DNA of 64,000 bases from Tachypleus tridentatus (Eukaryota; Arthropoda; Merostomata; Xiphosura; Limulidae). The notes beneath the pieces were generated by a model. That model had not been told where the DNA came from. It did no database searches and saw nothing but the letters and a program-made list of their open reading frames with translations. This document shows, one piece after another, positions 1 through 11,800 of this stretch (within the stretch, counting starts at the first letter, position 1; every line of letters starts with the position of its first letter). The DNA lies in contig NC_134825.1 of NCBI RefSeq assembly GCF_004210375.1, forward strand, positions 43,084,348 to 43,148,347, given 5' to 3'. A program made the position numbers and the translations under genes.

Positions 1-419
1 ATGGAAAAACTTGGCTCTGGACAAAAATGAGTCAGGAATGTTCCTAAAGGCATACTGCATTATAAAAATAGCCATACATAAATCCTGTTAGGAAGTTGGT
101 GTAAATGGACACAAACCCAAAATATCTCAATAACAGAGGAGCCATGTTTGGAAAGAAAAGGTGAAAGAAGACAATCGTGCTAGTGGATAACATTAGGGCA
201 CCAGTCTTCACCTATAACTCCTCAGAGGAATGATGAAGGGTTTCAAACAAAAGAAGTAGATACAAGAAAATGTTACCAAAGTGCTGGGATCAAAACCCCA
301 CTTGTTTTTTTTAATTTCTAATCAATATTTGTTATTTAATTTAGTTATTTACATTTGGACTCTGAATAGTTCACCTGCAAGGTGATCTTCACCTTGAGTA
401 CAACAATACCATTTATTAC

Positions 420-1260
420 ATTACAGTTCTCACATTTTATTATCTCTAGAACCTCCAAAATGTATATCAAAAGTTTTTTAAGGTAAATATTTATATTTTA
501 TTCTCCATTTTCTCTTATATATCACTAACTTTAACTATTATCATCAATGTAAGGAACAATAAAATATGTAAAATTAAGAAATGGAAATATGCACATTAAA
601 ATACCTTCTTTGGGTAACGTGAAATTCCACGTCTTTATATTTCACTAATAAGTTATTATGAATGTTTTATTTTCTCCTTTCCTGTTCTTTAACTTTTATT
701 ATTTATTTCCACACACAACAGGTGTTCACAGGGAACATAACATTAACGTCAGCATAGACAGTTTAGCATGCAGTAAAATTTTGTTTGCACTCATAACTTT
801 GTGAACAATTAACAAGTAACAGCACAGAATGAAGTGATGAAATCCTTAAACCTTTCAAATATGAACTGTATTAAAACACAAATACATATTTAACTAAAAT
901 ACAGTGTTCAGAAAGTCACTGTGCACTTACATATTTATTAACAGACAAAACTGCACAGTGACTTTCCGAACACCCTATATAAAAGTAAATCCTAAATACA
1001 ATTTCACCATCTATGAAACTAATAAGTATAAGGTGAAAAAAAACACCAATCACTATGGAAAACAATGTTGAACAATATAAATAGGAATTTTATGCCTACG
1101 TAATCCATATTAGCTTCATGAAAAGTATGATTGTTTAGAGGAAATATTCTGCAAAATCTGCCCTTTCTATTGGTTACAAACATGCTGGTTTAAAAATGTT
1201 GCTTACTGACACAGCTTTTACTCTGCATGTGGGCATGGCTTATCCTAACCAGAAAAATTT
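420..1260. repeat. Unnamed dispersed repeat R1, copy 1
   Basis: Shares ordered blocks with 18700-19400: TTATCTCTAGAACCT, ATATCACTAACT, CATCAA followed by an ACAAT-AAAT block, CCTAAATACAATTT, AGCTTCATGAA, TTTCTGTTGGTTA-like. Diverged, same orientation, no ORF seen. Interrupted by the MITE at 902-975. Could be an old transposon or an intronic duplication. Confidence 0.6.
902..975. mobile_element. 74-bp MITE with Tc1/mariner-like ends
   Basis: Inverted arms 904-925 and 952-973 (22 bp, one mismatch, e.g. GTGTTCAGAAAGTCACTGTG) with a 26-bp centre. TA dinucleotides flank it (900-901 and 976-977), as expected for Tc1/mariner insertion. The paralogous repeat at about 19080-19110 lacks it, confirming insertion. 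Confidence 0.7.
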
Positions 1261-1715
1261 TTACAATGGCTTGCTCTGGGACAAAAGTTCTTGGAATGTA
1301 TTCAAGTTACTCATAAACAAGCTAAATAAGAGTGTACTTTGATTGTCTTAATGGAAACACCCAAATTATGCATACAGTTTCTTTTATACCATCTCTTAAA
1401 GTTGATAATTGTAACGATGATGGCACCTGTACAAGAACATGCTGTTTTATTAACTTTGAATTATAATGTACTTGATAACAATAATTTCATTTAACTATAC
1501 TGAGAGTAAAATGGTTTAATTAAATTTTGAATGTAATGCAGTAACATGTGCAGAAAAGAGTTTAATAATGTCATCATTGTGATATGGTTTGAAAAGGAGA
1601 GAAATCAAAGGAAACAGGAGGCACAGACAAAATGTAACAAACCTGGTCATCAACTAAAAAAAAGAAGGAGGTGTGTATGGATCCACTGGAGCAAAAAGTT
1701 ACTGTGTGACATAGG

Positions 1716-1991
1716 TTTGGTTTGATTTGGATTTTGCACAAAGCTTCTCGAGGGCTATCTGCACTAGCCATCCCTAATTTAGCAGTGTAAGACTAGAGGG
1801 AAGACAGCTAGTCATCACCACCCACCACCAATTCTTGGGATACTCTTTTTATCAACAAATATTGGAATTGACCATCACGTTATAATATTCCCACAGCTGA
1901 AAGGGCGAGCATGTTTGGTGTGACAGGGATTCAAACCCGCACCCCTCGAATTATGAGTCGGGTGCTTTAATCACCTGGCCATGCCAAGCCC
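1716..1991 (-). mobile_element. tRNA-derived SINE (family 1), full copy
   Basis: The minus strand starts with a tRNA-like head: A-box-like TGGCCAGGTGATTAAAG and B-box-like GGTTTGAATCC. A family-specific body and a GTTT-rich tail follow. An exact 11-bp target duplication, TGTGACATAGG, flanks it (1705-1715 and 1992-2002), showing LINE-driven retroposition. Resembles a SINE I recall from horseshoe-crab DNA. Confidence 0.85.
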
Positions 1992-2774
1992 TGTGACATA
2001 GGATTGGGAGGAAACAAGCTGTTGAAATAACTGTCCTCTTGTTTAGTACCCCTGAACAAAGCAGGACATCGTAATCTTCAGGCAAATCTGAAATCTGTAT
2101 GAAAGTGTCCAACTGCCAAAGCTGTAACATCTTCCACTGATAACTTGGACCCAAAGCCATTATAGATAAAATAACTGGTTAACTGCTATAGGAGTAGCAG
2201 TAATAACCTTAAACTATGAATTCATGATAACTATGAAATAAAATAAATTCATACAGGGAGCTCAAGAATAAATTAAAGACATCTAATATTAATGTGTACA
2301 AAAAACGTTGTTGTTTGTTGTGTTTTTTTTAAACACCTAAGGTCTCCAAAACAAGACAAACTGATGGAAATTCTGCAAGTAAAGGTCTAATATAAAACAT
2401 TTAAATATCATGAGGGCTAATCAAGAACTGAAGTTGAGCTAAGCTGCAGAGAAGGAACCAGCTGTGTTAAGAGTTGTATCACACTCCTGTTGGTGGACAT
2501 TTGTTGCATACTATCATGTAAAAACTAAGTGGGATATCAAGGTCAGTGGCAAGCAAAAATTTGCACATATAGAATACTGTACATATCATAAAAAGCTGTC
2601 AAGTAAGTGGAAGGAAGGTATTGTATTGAAAGTGTGTTTTCATATTTCCAACTGTAAACACCAAGTTAAATATTTCGGATTAATATTTTTGAGCCCCCAG
2701 TTAATTACATATTCCTAAGATGCTCACGTCCTGAGAAATTATTCTAATTTTAAAAAGTCCATTAATCGGAGTAC

Positions 2775-2883
2775 CTCTGCTGACATTCTTGCCTCTTCAG
2801 CCATTACATGATGGAGCTCTGTTTCAACTGCATGAAGAGCTTTCTCACATGCTGGAATTCTACTTTCCAGTTCTTTAAGAGAA
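2775..2883 (-). CDS. SMC4: SMC4 exon 12 (last one in the window)
   Basis: 109 nt. Completes a Ser codon, then SLKELESRIPACEKALHAVE and ending ARMSAE, the coil just before the hinge. Acceptor tcttatag, donor gtactc (weak but in phase 0). No further exon is evident in 1-2774, so the next lies left of the window. Confidence 0.92.
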
Positions 2884-5800
2884 CTATAAGAGAAGAGTAG
2901 AAAACATGAAAGATTACATCCCACATTTAATTGGTCAAACACAACAAACAAGTTTCAAAATGCATATTTATCTGAACACTTGTAAGATGTATATAATGAA
3001 TTTCATTTCATTCACAATGCAATTTTGTCTTAAGTGCAAATCTTATCTATACTTTTTGTTTTACAGAAAAAAGCATTTTCAATCAAGATAGATAAAGGAA
3101 AACTGATGCTAATACTTTATGACAGATGAGACTAAGGTTTCTGACATCTAATTTGAAGAATTTAACTAAGAACAAATGTTGAGTTTAATGGTTACCTAGT
3201 TTCCAACATGGAGGGAGACTACTTCCAGTAAACTAGTTATGTGTCACAAAAGGAGTAAAAGTCAATGATGTCTAAATATTCTAATTAATCTGTATGCATA
3301 GATTCAATGGTTAATGTCTGAGTTATCTAGCTAGCTAACAAGTTCTATGATTAATAACTGAGTAAAGTTTCATGATATTTATCTACATGGAATCAAAAGG
3401 TTAAGTATTTTGAAAAATCTAAAGGTTAACATATTTGAGTAAATTAGATTAAAAAACAAAAGAGTTACCTGTCAGGTAAGGGTCTTATAGTTACAGTTTC
3501 AGTGTAAATTAATGGTTTAGTTTAATATATGTCAGACAGTATTTCATGGATTAATGCTTAAGTATTAAATCTAAAGTTAAGAGATTTAGTTAACTGGGCT
3601 AAATGGTCTTATCAGAGAATTCTAAGATTTGGGTACAGCAATCCCTAATTTAAAACTGCTGACAAGGATAAATGCAACCAGTCAGCAGCACCTACCACTA
3701 ATGCTGGTATTCAAGTTAAATAATTATTAGTTAATCAATTAAGGTAGTTTTCACAGAAGGCCTTAATGGTTGAATCTTGAGTAATTTGCATTCAAAGAAC
3801 ATATAATCTGAGGGGAATACAAAGAAAACTGGAATATTGTGTACTATTTGCATCAAAATCATTGTACCTCTGTCTTTCTTTTAATAACTTTATTGTTTTC
3901 TCCCGGTTTTTGGTAATTTCTTGTAGTTTTGTTTTCTCTGTCTTTTCAGTACTAAGATACAGGTCAAGTTCTGCCTGGGCAATGTCCATCTATAGATAAA
4001 AAAGTTCACACATTCTCCTAAATAATTTTCATATATTGTATTTTTTAAGGTGATAAATGTGACTTTTAATGTATAAAATCTTAACAAACAAAGTATTTTA
4101 GTAACACTAGCCAATTTTGGAGACTAAGCTACTGCTTTTGAACTAAATGAATTTGAAATTCTGAACTTCAAATACGTAATGTAAAGCAATAAAAATATTA
4201 CCTCGTAATATCCTCATAAGGTTAGGAACTTCAAACACTATACTTCAAATACTAAAAACTAAGGCAATAAAATTACCCACAAATTTCCTCATAAAGTTAG
4301 GATCTTCCAATCTGCATTTAAAATGCTTAAAGTTCACCAATAAAATCTGTTTGTTTTTTTAATTTTATACAAAGATACATGAAGGCTATCTGCTAATTTA
4401 GTAGTGTAAGACCAGAGGAAAAGCAGCTAGTCATCACCACTCACCACCAACTATTGGGCTACTCTTTACCAGTAAATAATGGGACTGATTGTCACATTAT
4501 AACACACTCATAGCTAAAAGAGCAAGCAAGTTTGTTGCCAATAAAATTACTTAGTAACATCCTAATAAGTTTAGAAATTTAAAATCCTGTATTTCAAATC
4601 CCTTAATTTTGGGTAAGAAAAACTAATTTCTTCACAAGGTTCTGTTTGGTGAAACTTTTAAATCTCATAAGTATAAATGTAACTAATGGGAAAGCAACAA
4701 AATTAATTTGGTTAAAAAAGAATGAAATCCAAGTAAAACAATTCAATTTTCTATCTACCAAATTTTGTAGACCAGTCTATTCAACTCTTGTGATTATGAT
4801 AACACTTCCAATGTCTTTTGCAATTATATAATTTACTTATAATATTATATCAAAGATCTTTTTCACAGTATACTCTCAAAATATTTATAAAATTTACAAA
4901 CAAGTTACCTTTGATTTGGTTTCATTTACTGCTTTTTGAAGTTCCATAAGTTCTGTCTCAAATTTTTCTTTTTCTTCCTGAAGTCCTTGGGTCTCTTTGT
5001 TCAGACTGGCCATGATCTGATGACAAAATATGTTATTTCAAAATTTACAGTAATTTAAAATTTCTGTATTTAATAATACGACAATAAGTTGAAAACCCAC
5101 ACACACACACACACACAAACGAATAAATAACTTAAGGGCTAAATTTACACAATACTTTGCAGATAAAACACCACTTTTGTGTTATAGCATTGTATACTTA
5201 TCTAACATAAATCACATTATAATTTATGATACATCAATAATCTTTTAAGTTACAAAAGTCTATGTTACATAAAATGCTTGGGTTTTAAATGTTGCAATAA
5301 TTACTTATTGCTAAAAAAGCTGTAATTACAAAACTTCAGTTTTCAAATATTTGTTTGAGAAAGTTGTTTGCAATGACACTTGCATTATTAAAAGTATTGG
5401 AACAGTACAAGAAAATATGCAAGTACAATAATTTATTATCCTTTATTAAGTTTCTTATAGGGTGTTGATCCACTTTTGCAACAATCACAGCTTGGAACCT
5501 ATCACTAATGCTCTGTACCTAATTTTGGTAAATATCTAGAGTAATATTCCATAATCACTCCTTAAGAGCAAGTATCAGTTCATTAGTGGATTGTGGTCTG
5601 TTAACTCTAGTTTTCAAGTGGCATTCCAGATAGATTCAACTGCATTTCAGTCAAGGTTCTGTGATAACCCCTACAGCTTTTCAATGTCTCTTCACATAAA
5701 TTCCTTTAAACACACAAATCAACATAGCAAGGTATTTTGTCATGTTATTAGACATCAGGACCTTCACTGTAATGTTACACCAAAAATAATAGTGCAGCAT

Positions 5801-8800
5801 TGTCCAAAAGTCAATAAAGGATGTGACATTTATCATTCCCTTCACTTAAGATCAGTTGTTTTTATTAAATTCCCAGTAGCATATTCCTTGTGATTCATTC
5901 ATTTTCACAAACATTAATATACCAAATAACACTGGGCTTAGCAGGCATCCTTTTCTCATTCTTTGTGAAGTTCAAAACTGTCCCCACTGTCCTATTGGCG
6001 AAATAATAACATTTCTTGTTTCCTTACATTCCTTCTCTAATCCTTATTTTCCAAATCTTTTCATACAGATTCTTCCTGTTGACCTTATCAAAAACTCCTC
6101 TAAGGTCAATAAAACATGCATATAATCTTTCTCTTGTTCTTCTTAGATTCTTCTCAATAAATGTATTCAACACAAAAATGTCATCTGATATTATGTAATT
6201 TATCATGAATTCTGTTTTGGCTATTCTTCACTAGTCTTTCCGTTTCAAGCCAGTTCACAAACCATGCAAGTCATCATTTTGGCCAATATCTTGTATACAG
6301 CATTAAGCAACATGCTTCCTCTATAATTCTTTGGGCTGCCTTTCTTGCTAGTCTTGTAGACTGGGCAAATTAATTCATCCCCCCAAATGTCAGGGCATAT
6401 CCCATGTTCTAGAACTCATTGAGTAGTTTCAAAAGACCCTCTCTTATTTCCTGCATAAGTGTCCTACATAATTTATTGATTTTCATGTTTTCACCCAGCA
6501 ACTTGCCATTCTTCAGTTTCTTAACTGAGTTAGTCAATTCATATTGTTCAAATACAGCATCCACTTCATTACCTTACAACAGTAATATTTCATGTTGTAG
6601 TACCTGCTACCAATTATTACCACTCATCTATTCTCCTTCTAATAACTGCACAAAGTGCTTCCTCCATTGGTGTGTAGTCAGTCTAGCTTCTTACTTCTTA
6701 GCTTCTTTTCTGAACTTATCAAGATGTTGCCAGAAGAATCTACTGTACTTACTCCTCTCAATTTCCTTCCAAATCTTTTCTTTTTTCCAATTTTATATTT
6801 CCTAATATCTCTCCCAGAGATTACATCTAGCTATAATACAGTGGGTCCTTTCAATTTCCTTTCATATTTTTCTAAGTTGCCTTAGTAATATTCTCATCAG
6901 TTTTTTTTCCTCTACTTGTATTTTTTATCATCATAATGCTCCCTTTTAGTTCCTGTTTTATGTATGATACAAATTTCCTCAGCATTCTTCTTTAAAATTT
7001 TGTTGAGGACTGGCATTTTCCTTTCCTTATCTCTCTCATTTGCCATTTTCCACTAATCACATTCAAGATTAGCTACAAACTTTCACTTTTTTAATTGGAT
7101 TCAATTTACAGAGCCAGTGAGCCATGAGGATCTCTTCCTCTTCATGTTCCATTTCATCTTTCAACTTTACTTTAATTGATAGATGGTCAAATTTGATTCT
7201 CTCTGCAATATACATTTCCATAATATAATTCTGTATGTTATTCTTTGTGCTGCCAAAGTCAGTGATCAAGCCTCTTCCACTTTCAACATAGATCAACTTC
7301 CCTTCAGAGTCATCTCTGGCTCATCTGCTTGAAATTACGTATCCTTCATTATTGCATCTAACCATCAATTTTTCCCCTCAGTACTGGAGATTTAATCTTC
7401 ATATTTCTTCTCTTGGGCCCATTCCTCTTTGAATTCTTTGATTGCCAAATCCAGTTGATGTTCATTATTAATTCTTTAATAATGTCTTTAATTAAAACAA
7501 CATAAATAAAAACTAGGAATCCAGAAACCTGCAAATATTGATCATAAAAAGTAAGGAAAGATTAGGCTGTAGATACTGTAGACATTATTTACTCAAACTA
7601 TAAACCCATACTTTGGCTCCATACTGTTATCTAAAATTATATTTGATGGAGTCAAAATATGGATTTGCAGTTTGAGTAAATAATGTCCACAGTTTCTCTA
7701 AACTTGTTTCCTTATTTTTTATTTATGTTCCCTATTAGCAGGTTTTTATTTTCCAACTTTTTATATTTATCTCGTTCACTGACTTTTTTATGCTCAACTA
7801 TGAGCAAAAGATTACTTGACATAATAACTTAATGAAATAGTTCATGATGATTTAGTGTAGCTATTGACTATCTGATTACATTAGTTTGAAATGTAAAATG
7901 TTAAGCTACAGCTGGAAATTATGAAGATTTGTTTCAAAATATAGTGAACATTTATAGTTTCTGTGTAATTGCATAGCAATGGACAAATATATGCCTAGAC
8001 TAAGACACAACCCTCACTAAGCACGAATAAAATTTTATCAATAGAAAAGCAGCTTTCTCAAATAAAACATACAAGTCTAAATCATGGCTTGAAACAAAAC
8101 TTTGTGTCTTTAAAACTAATTATTCTACAAATGTGTATAACACAGTTTAATACACTTGTTGATTTTGATTTTGTTTACTCCTTCACTTCATACATAATGG
8201 GGTTGGTTCCCTAAAGATGCCAATTATGTACAATGTACAAAGCATTGAGTATCTACATGTTACAGTAATCTACTGTTTGTTATTGGCTGGTAATTCCAGT
8301 TTCACCCTGTTCTCAATCTTCTTGAAGGTATTTCAGATCTTTTTAAGAAAGCTAACTTTAAGGAGTAATGATAACATTGTCTACACTAGAATTATGATAT
8401 TTCTTAGCTTATGTACAGGAATTCACCTCGAGGGGTGCACAAACAGGATTTGTCATCCTCCTATTAGCAGAGGGCTATTGCTATCATGCACTAACACAAC
8501 TTATATTAAATTGATTTTTTTTAGGTGAGAGGTAACTCAAGGCTGATGGCATGCAAATCTCATAAGTAAATGCAGAAAGGAATCCAGCTATTCAGTGTAA
8601 AGAGGTGAGGTGTCATCTCAGAATTTTTCAGTAAAACTTTTATTTTATGTTACTTTCTCTACCTTGAAACCAACTGTATGGAAATTAGCAATGTCAGGCA
8701 AAATAAAAATTTGCAAAATATTAAATAAACTTAAATTATCCTTTTTACCCTTTCAAGAATGACTGCACAATGTAACTAACAATCACACACTGTATTCTTA

Positions 8801-11800
8801 AAGCCAAAGCTGATACTTTCTATTATTAGTCAGATTTATTGATTTACAGATGCACTTAGGGTATATCAAAACAAGTTATCACAATACAGCAGCTTTGTGC
8901 AAACAAATGATTGAATTACTAGCAGGTTTGGTCATGTTTCACAAGCATGATGGTAACTCAATCCTTTGTTCATATAAGACTAAGCACATTTTCTTGTGAT
9001 GTGCATACTATCAAGTATTTTTATTTTTATATTTTTTCCATTTAACTTTTCCTATCTTGCTTAACAAGTTTCTAATTTTTACATTTTAGTTACATTTAAG
9101 ACAATAAATAACAAATATACATTCACAACAATTAATTTAGTACACACAGGTGAGGTATTCTACTCAAACCTTTAAATGACAGTTGTTAGCAGTACATAAA
9201 ATGATTTTAACTTATTTCAGATATGCAATTTAAAACACAAAATATTAACATGTACAAAAAATACAATGTCCTTAAACAATTATAATTTCACTGGCTTTCT
9301 AGCTACATTATAGGTTGGTTAAAATAATTCTGTTAGCTGGTGAGTTGGCAATAGCAAACACTATATGTAATGCCAAATAGTTTAAAATCTGTTAATAGAA
9401 CAAGATGGATATGTCTTACATAAAAATTAACAAGTTTAATTATTTTTCTATTGGTAATAAATAATCCTATAATAACTACCAGAAAGAGTTACTGACATTT
9501 CCTGAAAGACAGGGTGTAATAGCACAGAATGCTATGTTGGTTTTAAAAGTAGCTATATTATAAGTTAGTAATATATGCCAAACTCAGAAGATCATATACA
9601 AATAGAACAATACTCTAAAATGAGAACTTTGAGGAAAAAAGTGTTACATGATATGATAGAGAGAATTGAAGAATGAGAATTAATTTAAACAACTCCTTCC
9701 AAAATTAAAACTTATACAATGTTAAAATTTGAATCATAAACTAAATTGTGATGCCAAGTTTATTGGAAATATAGATAAAAAACTTTTAACTAAATTTTGA
9801 AAGTAACACTGTAAAAAGGGTCTTCACAGCATACTTTGACCCTACCATACACACAGGATTAATCCTGAAAAATTATACTATCTATTCTTGTCAACATTTT
9901 ATAACCACTCAATAAAATACAAAAATGTTGTGGTAAGTTACACTAGAATTGTTTAAACATCCAATTTACAAAATTTAAACAATTTTTCTTTAAACCAGAT
10001 ATCTATCTTCTACACACACACACACACACACACACACAAAGTAACACTCAAATATGCACATATTTCTTAATGTTTCAATATAACAAACTTTAAATATTTT
10101 AGCATTATTTCATACATCATTTTTACACCATCATCATCAATGGATCTTGTCGACCCTCCCACAAACTAACCCCAACAAAACCATGAATGGAGCTGAGATG
10201 ACAGTACATTGTTGTTATTTTTTATTTATGTTCACTTTTAACTTTAATACTGTATAATATTATTTTCAAATAAACTGCCTCTGTTTACAGCACAAATGGT
10301 AAGTTAAAAAAAACATTTATAGGACAAAATGGTAAGTTACTAAGGTGTGGAACACATCCTCATAGTAATAATGTTACAAGTTATTCAATATACAAATGAG
10401 ACTCCAGGATTGCAAATACTTCATATATCGAGGTATTACTCTGTGTGCGTGTGTGTGTTATTTAGTTTTTAGATTTAACAAGTAATATTGTGAAAGTGTT
10501 ATCTCACAAAAAAAATAAAAAGGAAAGTGTTTTAGAAGACATAACACACCTTAGCTAATTTTTCCTCTTCTTGCTGTTTATCACCTTCAAGTTTTTCTTT
10601 CTTCCTTTTTAAATTTTCAACTTCTTCTTCAAGTTTCTTTGGTTGTGGCTTAAGCTGTTCAAGCTGACAGATAACAAAGGATCACAAATGAAATATACAA
10701 TAATAGTCATAAGACTCAGTTTAATTTGAAAGGAAGTTTCAAACTTGCCATAAAAATTAGAAATATTGAAAGCTCTTGTCAAAATATTAGCAGCATCTTT
10801 CCTGCTGAGCCTCTTTGCATTATTTTTCAAATACTGTTTACAATTAAAATAATATTAACCATTACCTTCACACATATTATCAAAATGTAACTGCTGGTCA
10901 CCAGTGAATGTGGACTGGGAGAGGATTGGTCCCTTAATACATGTTCATGATTAACTGCTTATTTTTCACATTTGTTTAATAATTGCAATAAATAAATAAC
11001 AATACTACCATCTTGAAAAAACACTGAAGGTTTCAACAAAACTAAAAATAAGAAAAATATTTCTAGAATTTTCACAGAAGTCTACACAAAGGGCTTTCTT
11101 GCACACAGCAAAACTTAGCTGACTGACAAGAGAGAAGGCAGGTAAGTCAATGCCACCCACTGCCAACATTTGGGGTACTCACCTAACTAAGAAGTTTGAT
11201 TTGATTATACCTTTTATAGCACTACTTGTAGCTCTAAAATTCTAAAGTTAGTTTTGCAGCAAAAATCTGACTACAATAACCACAAGACAATGAAATCTAA
11301 GTGATATATTGCACAACAAAATGATAATTTATGTAATAACATCATAAGCTTCTCTGATTATGCAACTTCTATAATTATTGACAACATGTAAAATGAGACC
11401 TCTAAAGTTTACTGTACATATAGTTGCTTTTTGTTTACCACTCAGATGACCATCCATACTACTTTTCATCTTAAGATTTATCAATGGATAAAACATGCTA
11501 TCATGTGTATCCATTGTATGAAAATGAATGATTTGGCCAGCAGAATGTCTCAATGACCTAAAAGAACTACTTCACTACACGTGTATGAAAATTAACAAGG
11601 TTTTACTGTAATTAATATTTTTTTCTAACAAATTTATATTTTACTGAGATTCTTCTTTTACTTTTTCTTTTTCAGTTTCCAACATCTTTATCAATCTTTT
11701 GGCTTTTGATTTTGCATGTTTCAAACTCTCTCTGCAGTGTAAATCTTCTCTTTCAAGTGCACTGTACTCTTCTTTCTTCTCTTCCACTGTTTTAGCTTTT

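Larger units (their letters stand above)
1..2774. other. SMC4 intron 12 (partial)
   Basis: No further SMC4 exon recognised. Holds repeat copy R1 (about 420-1260) with a mini-MITE in it (902-975), and a full SINE with target duplications (1705-2002). The stretches 1-420 and 2003-2774 show nothing I can name. Confidence 0.6.
5017..10549. other. SMC4 intron 9 (5.5 kb)
   Basis: Holds a (CA)n tract (5098-5117), a Tc1 fossil (5450-5890), a decayed LINE (5890-7450), a foldback hairpin (7576-7692), repeat R3 copy 1 (8438-8590) and a second (CA)n (10012-10038). The stretch 8600-10000 is plain AT-rich sequence. Confidence 0.6.

Noticed and set aside
1951..2160. Possible further SMC4 exon on the minus strand
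   Set aside because: The translation does not resemble the SMC4 hinge region and overlaps the SINE and its flank.
6419..6885. Plus-strand ORFs of 128 and 76 codons
   Set aside because: They are antisense to the decayed LINE whose RT and endonuclease motifs read on the minus strand.
10012..10038. CRISPR-like direct repeats (also at 5098 and 35326)
   Set aside because: Simple CA microsatellites without spacers, in a spliced eukaryotic genome.
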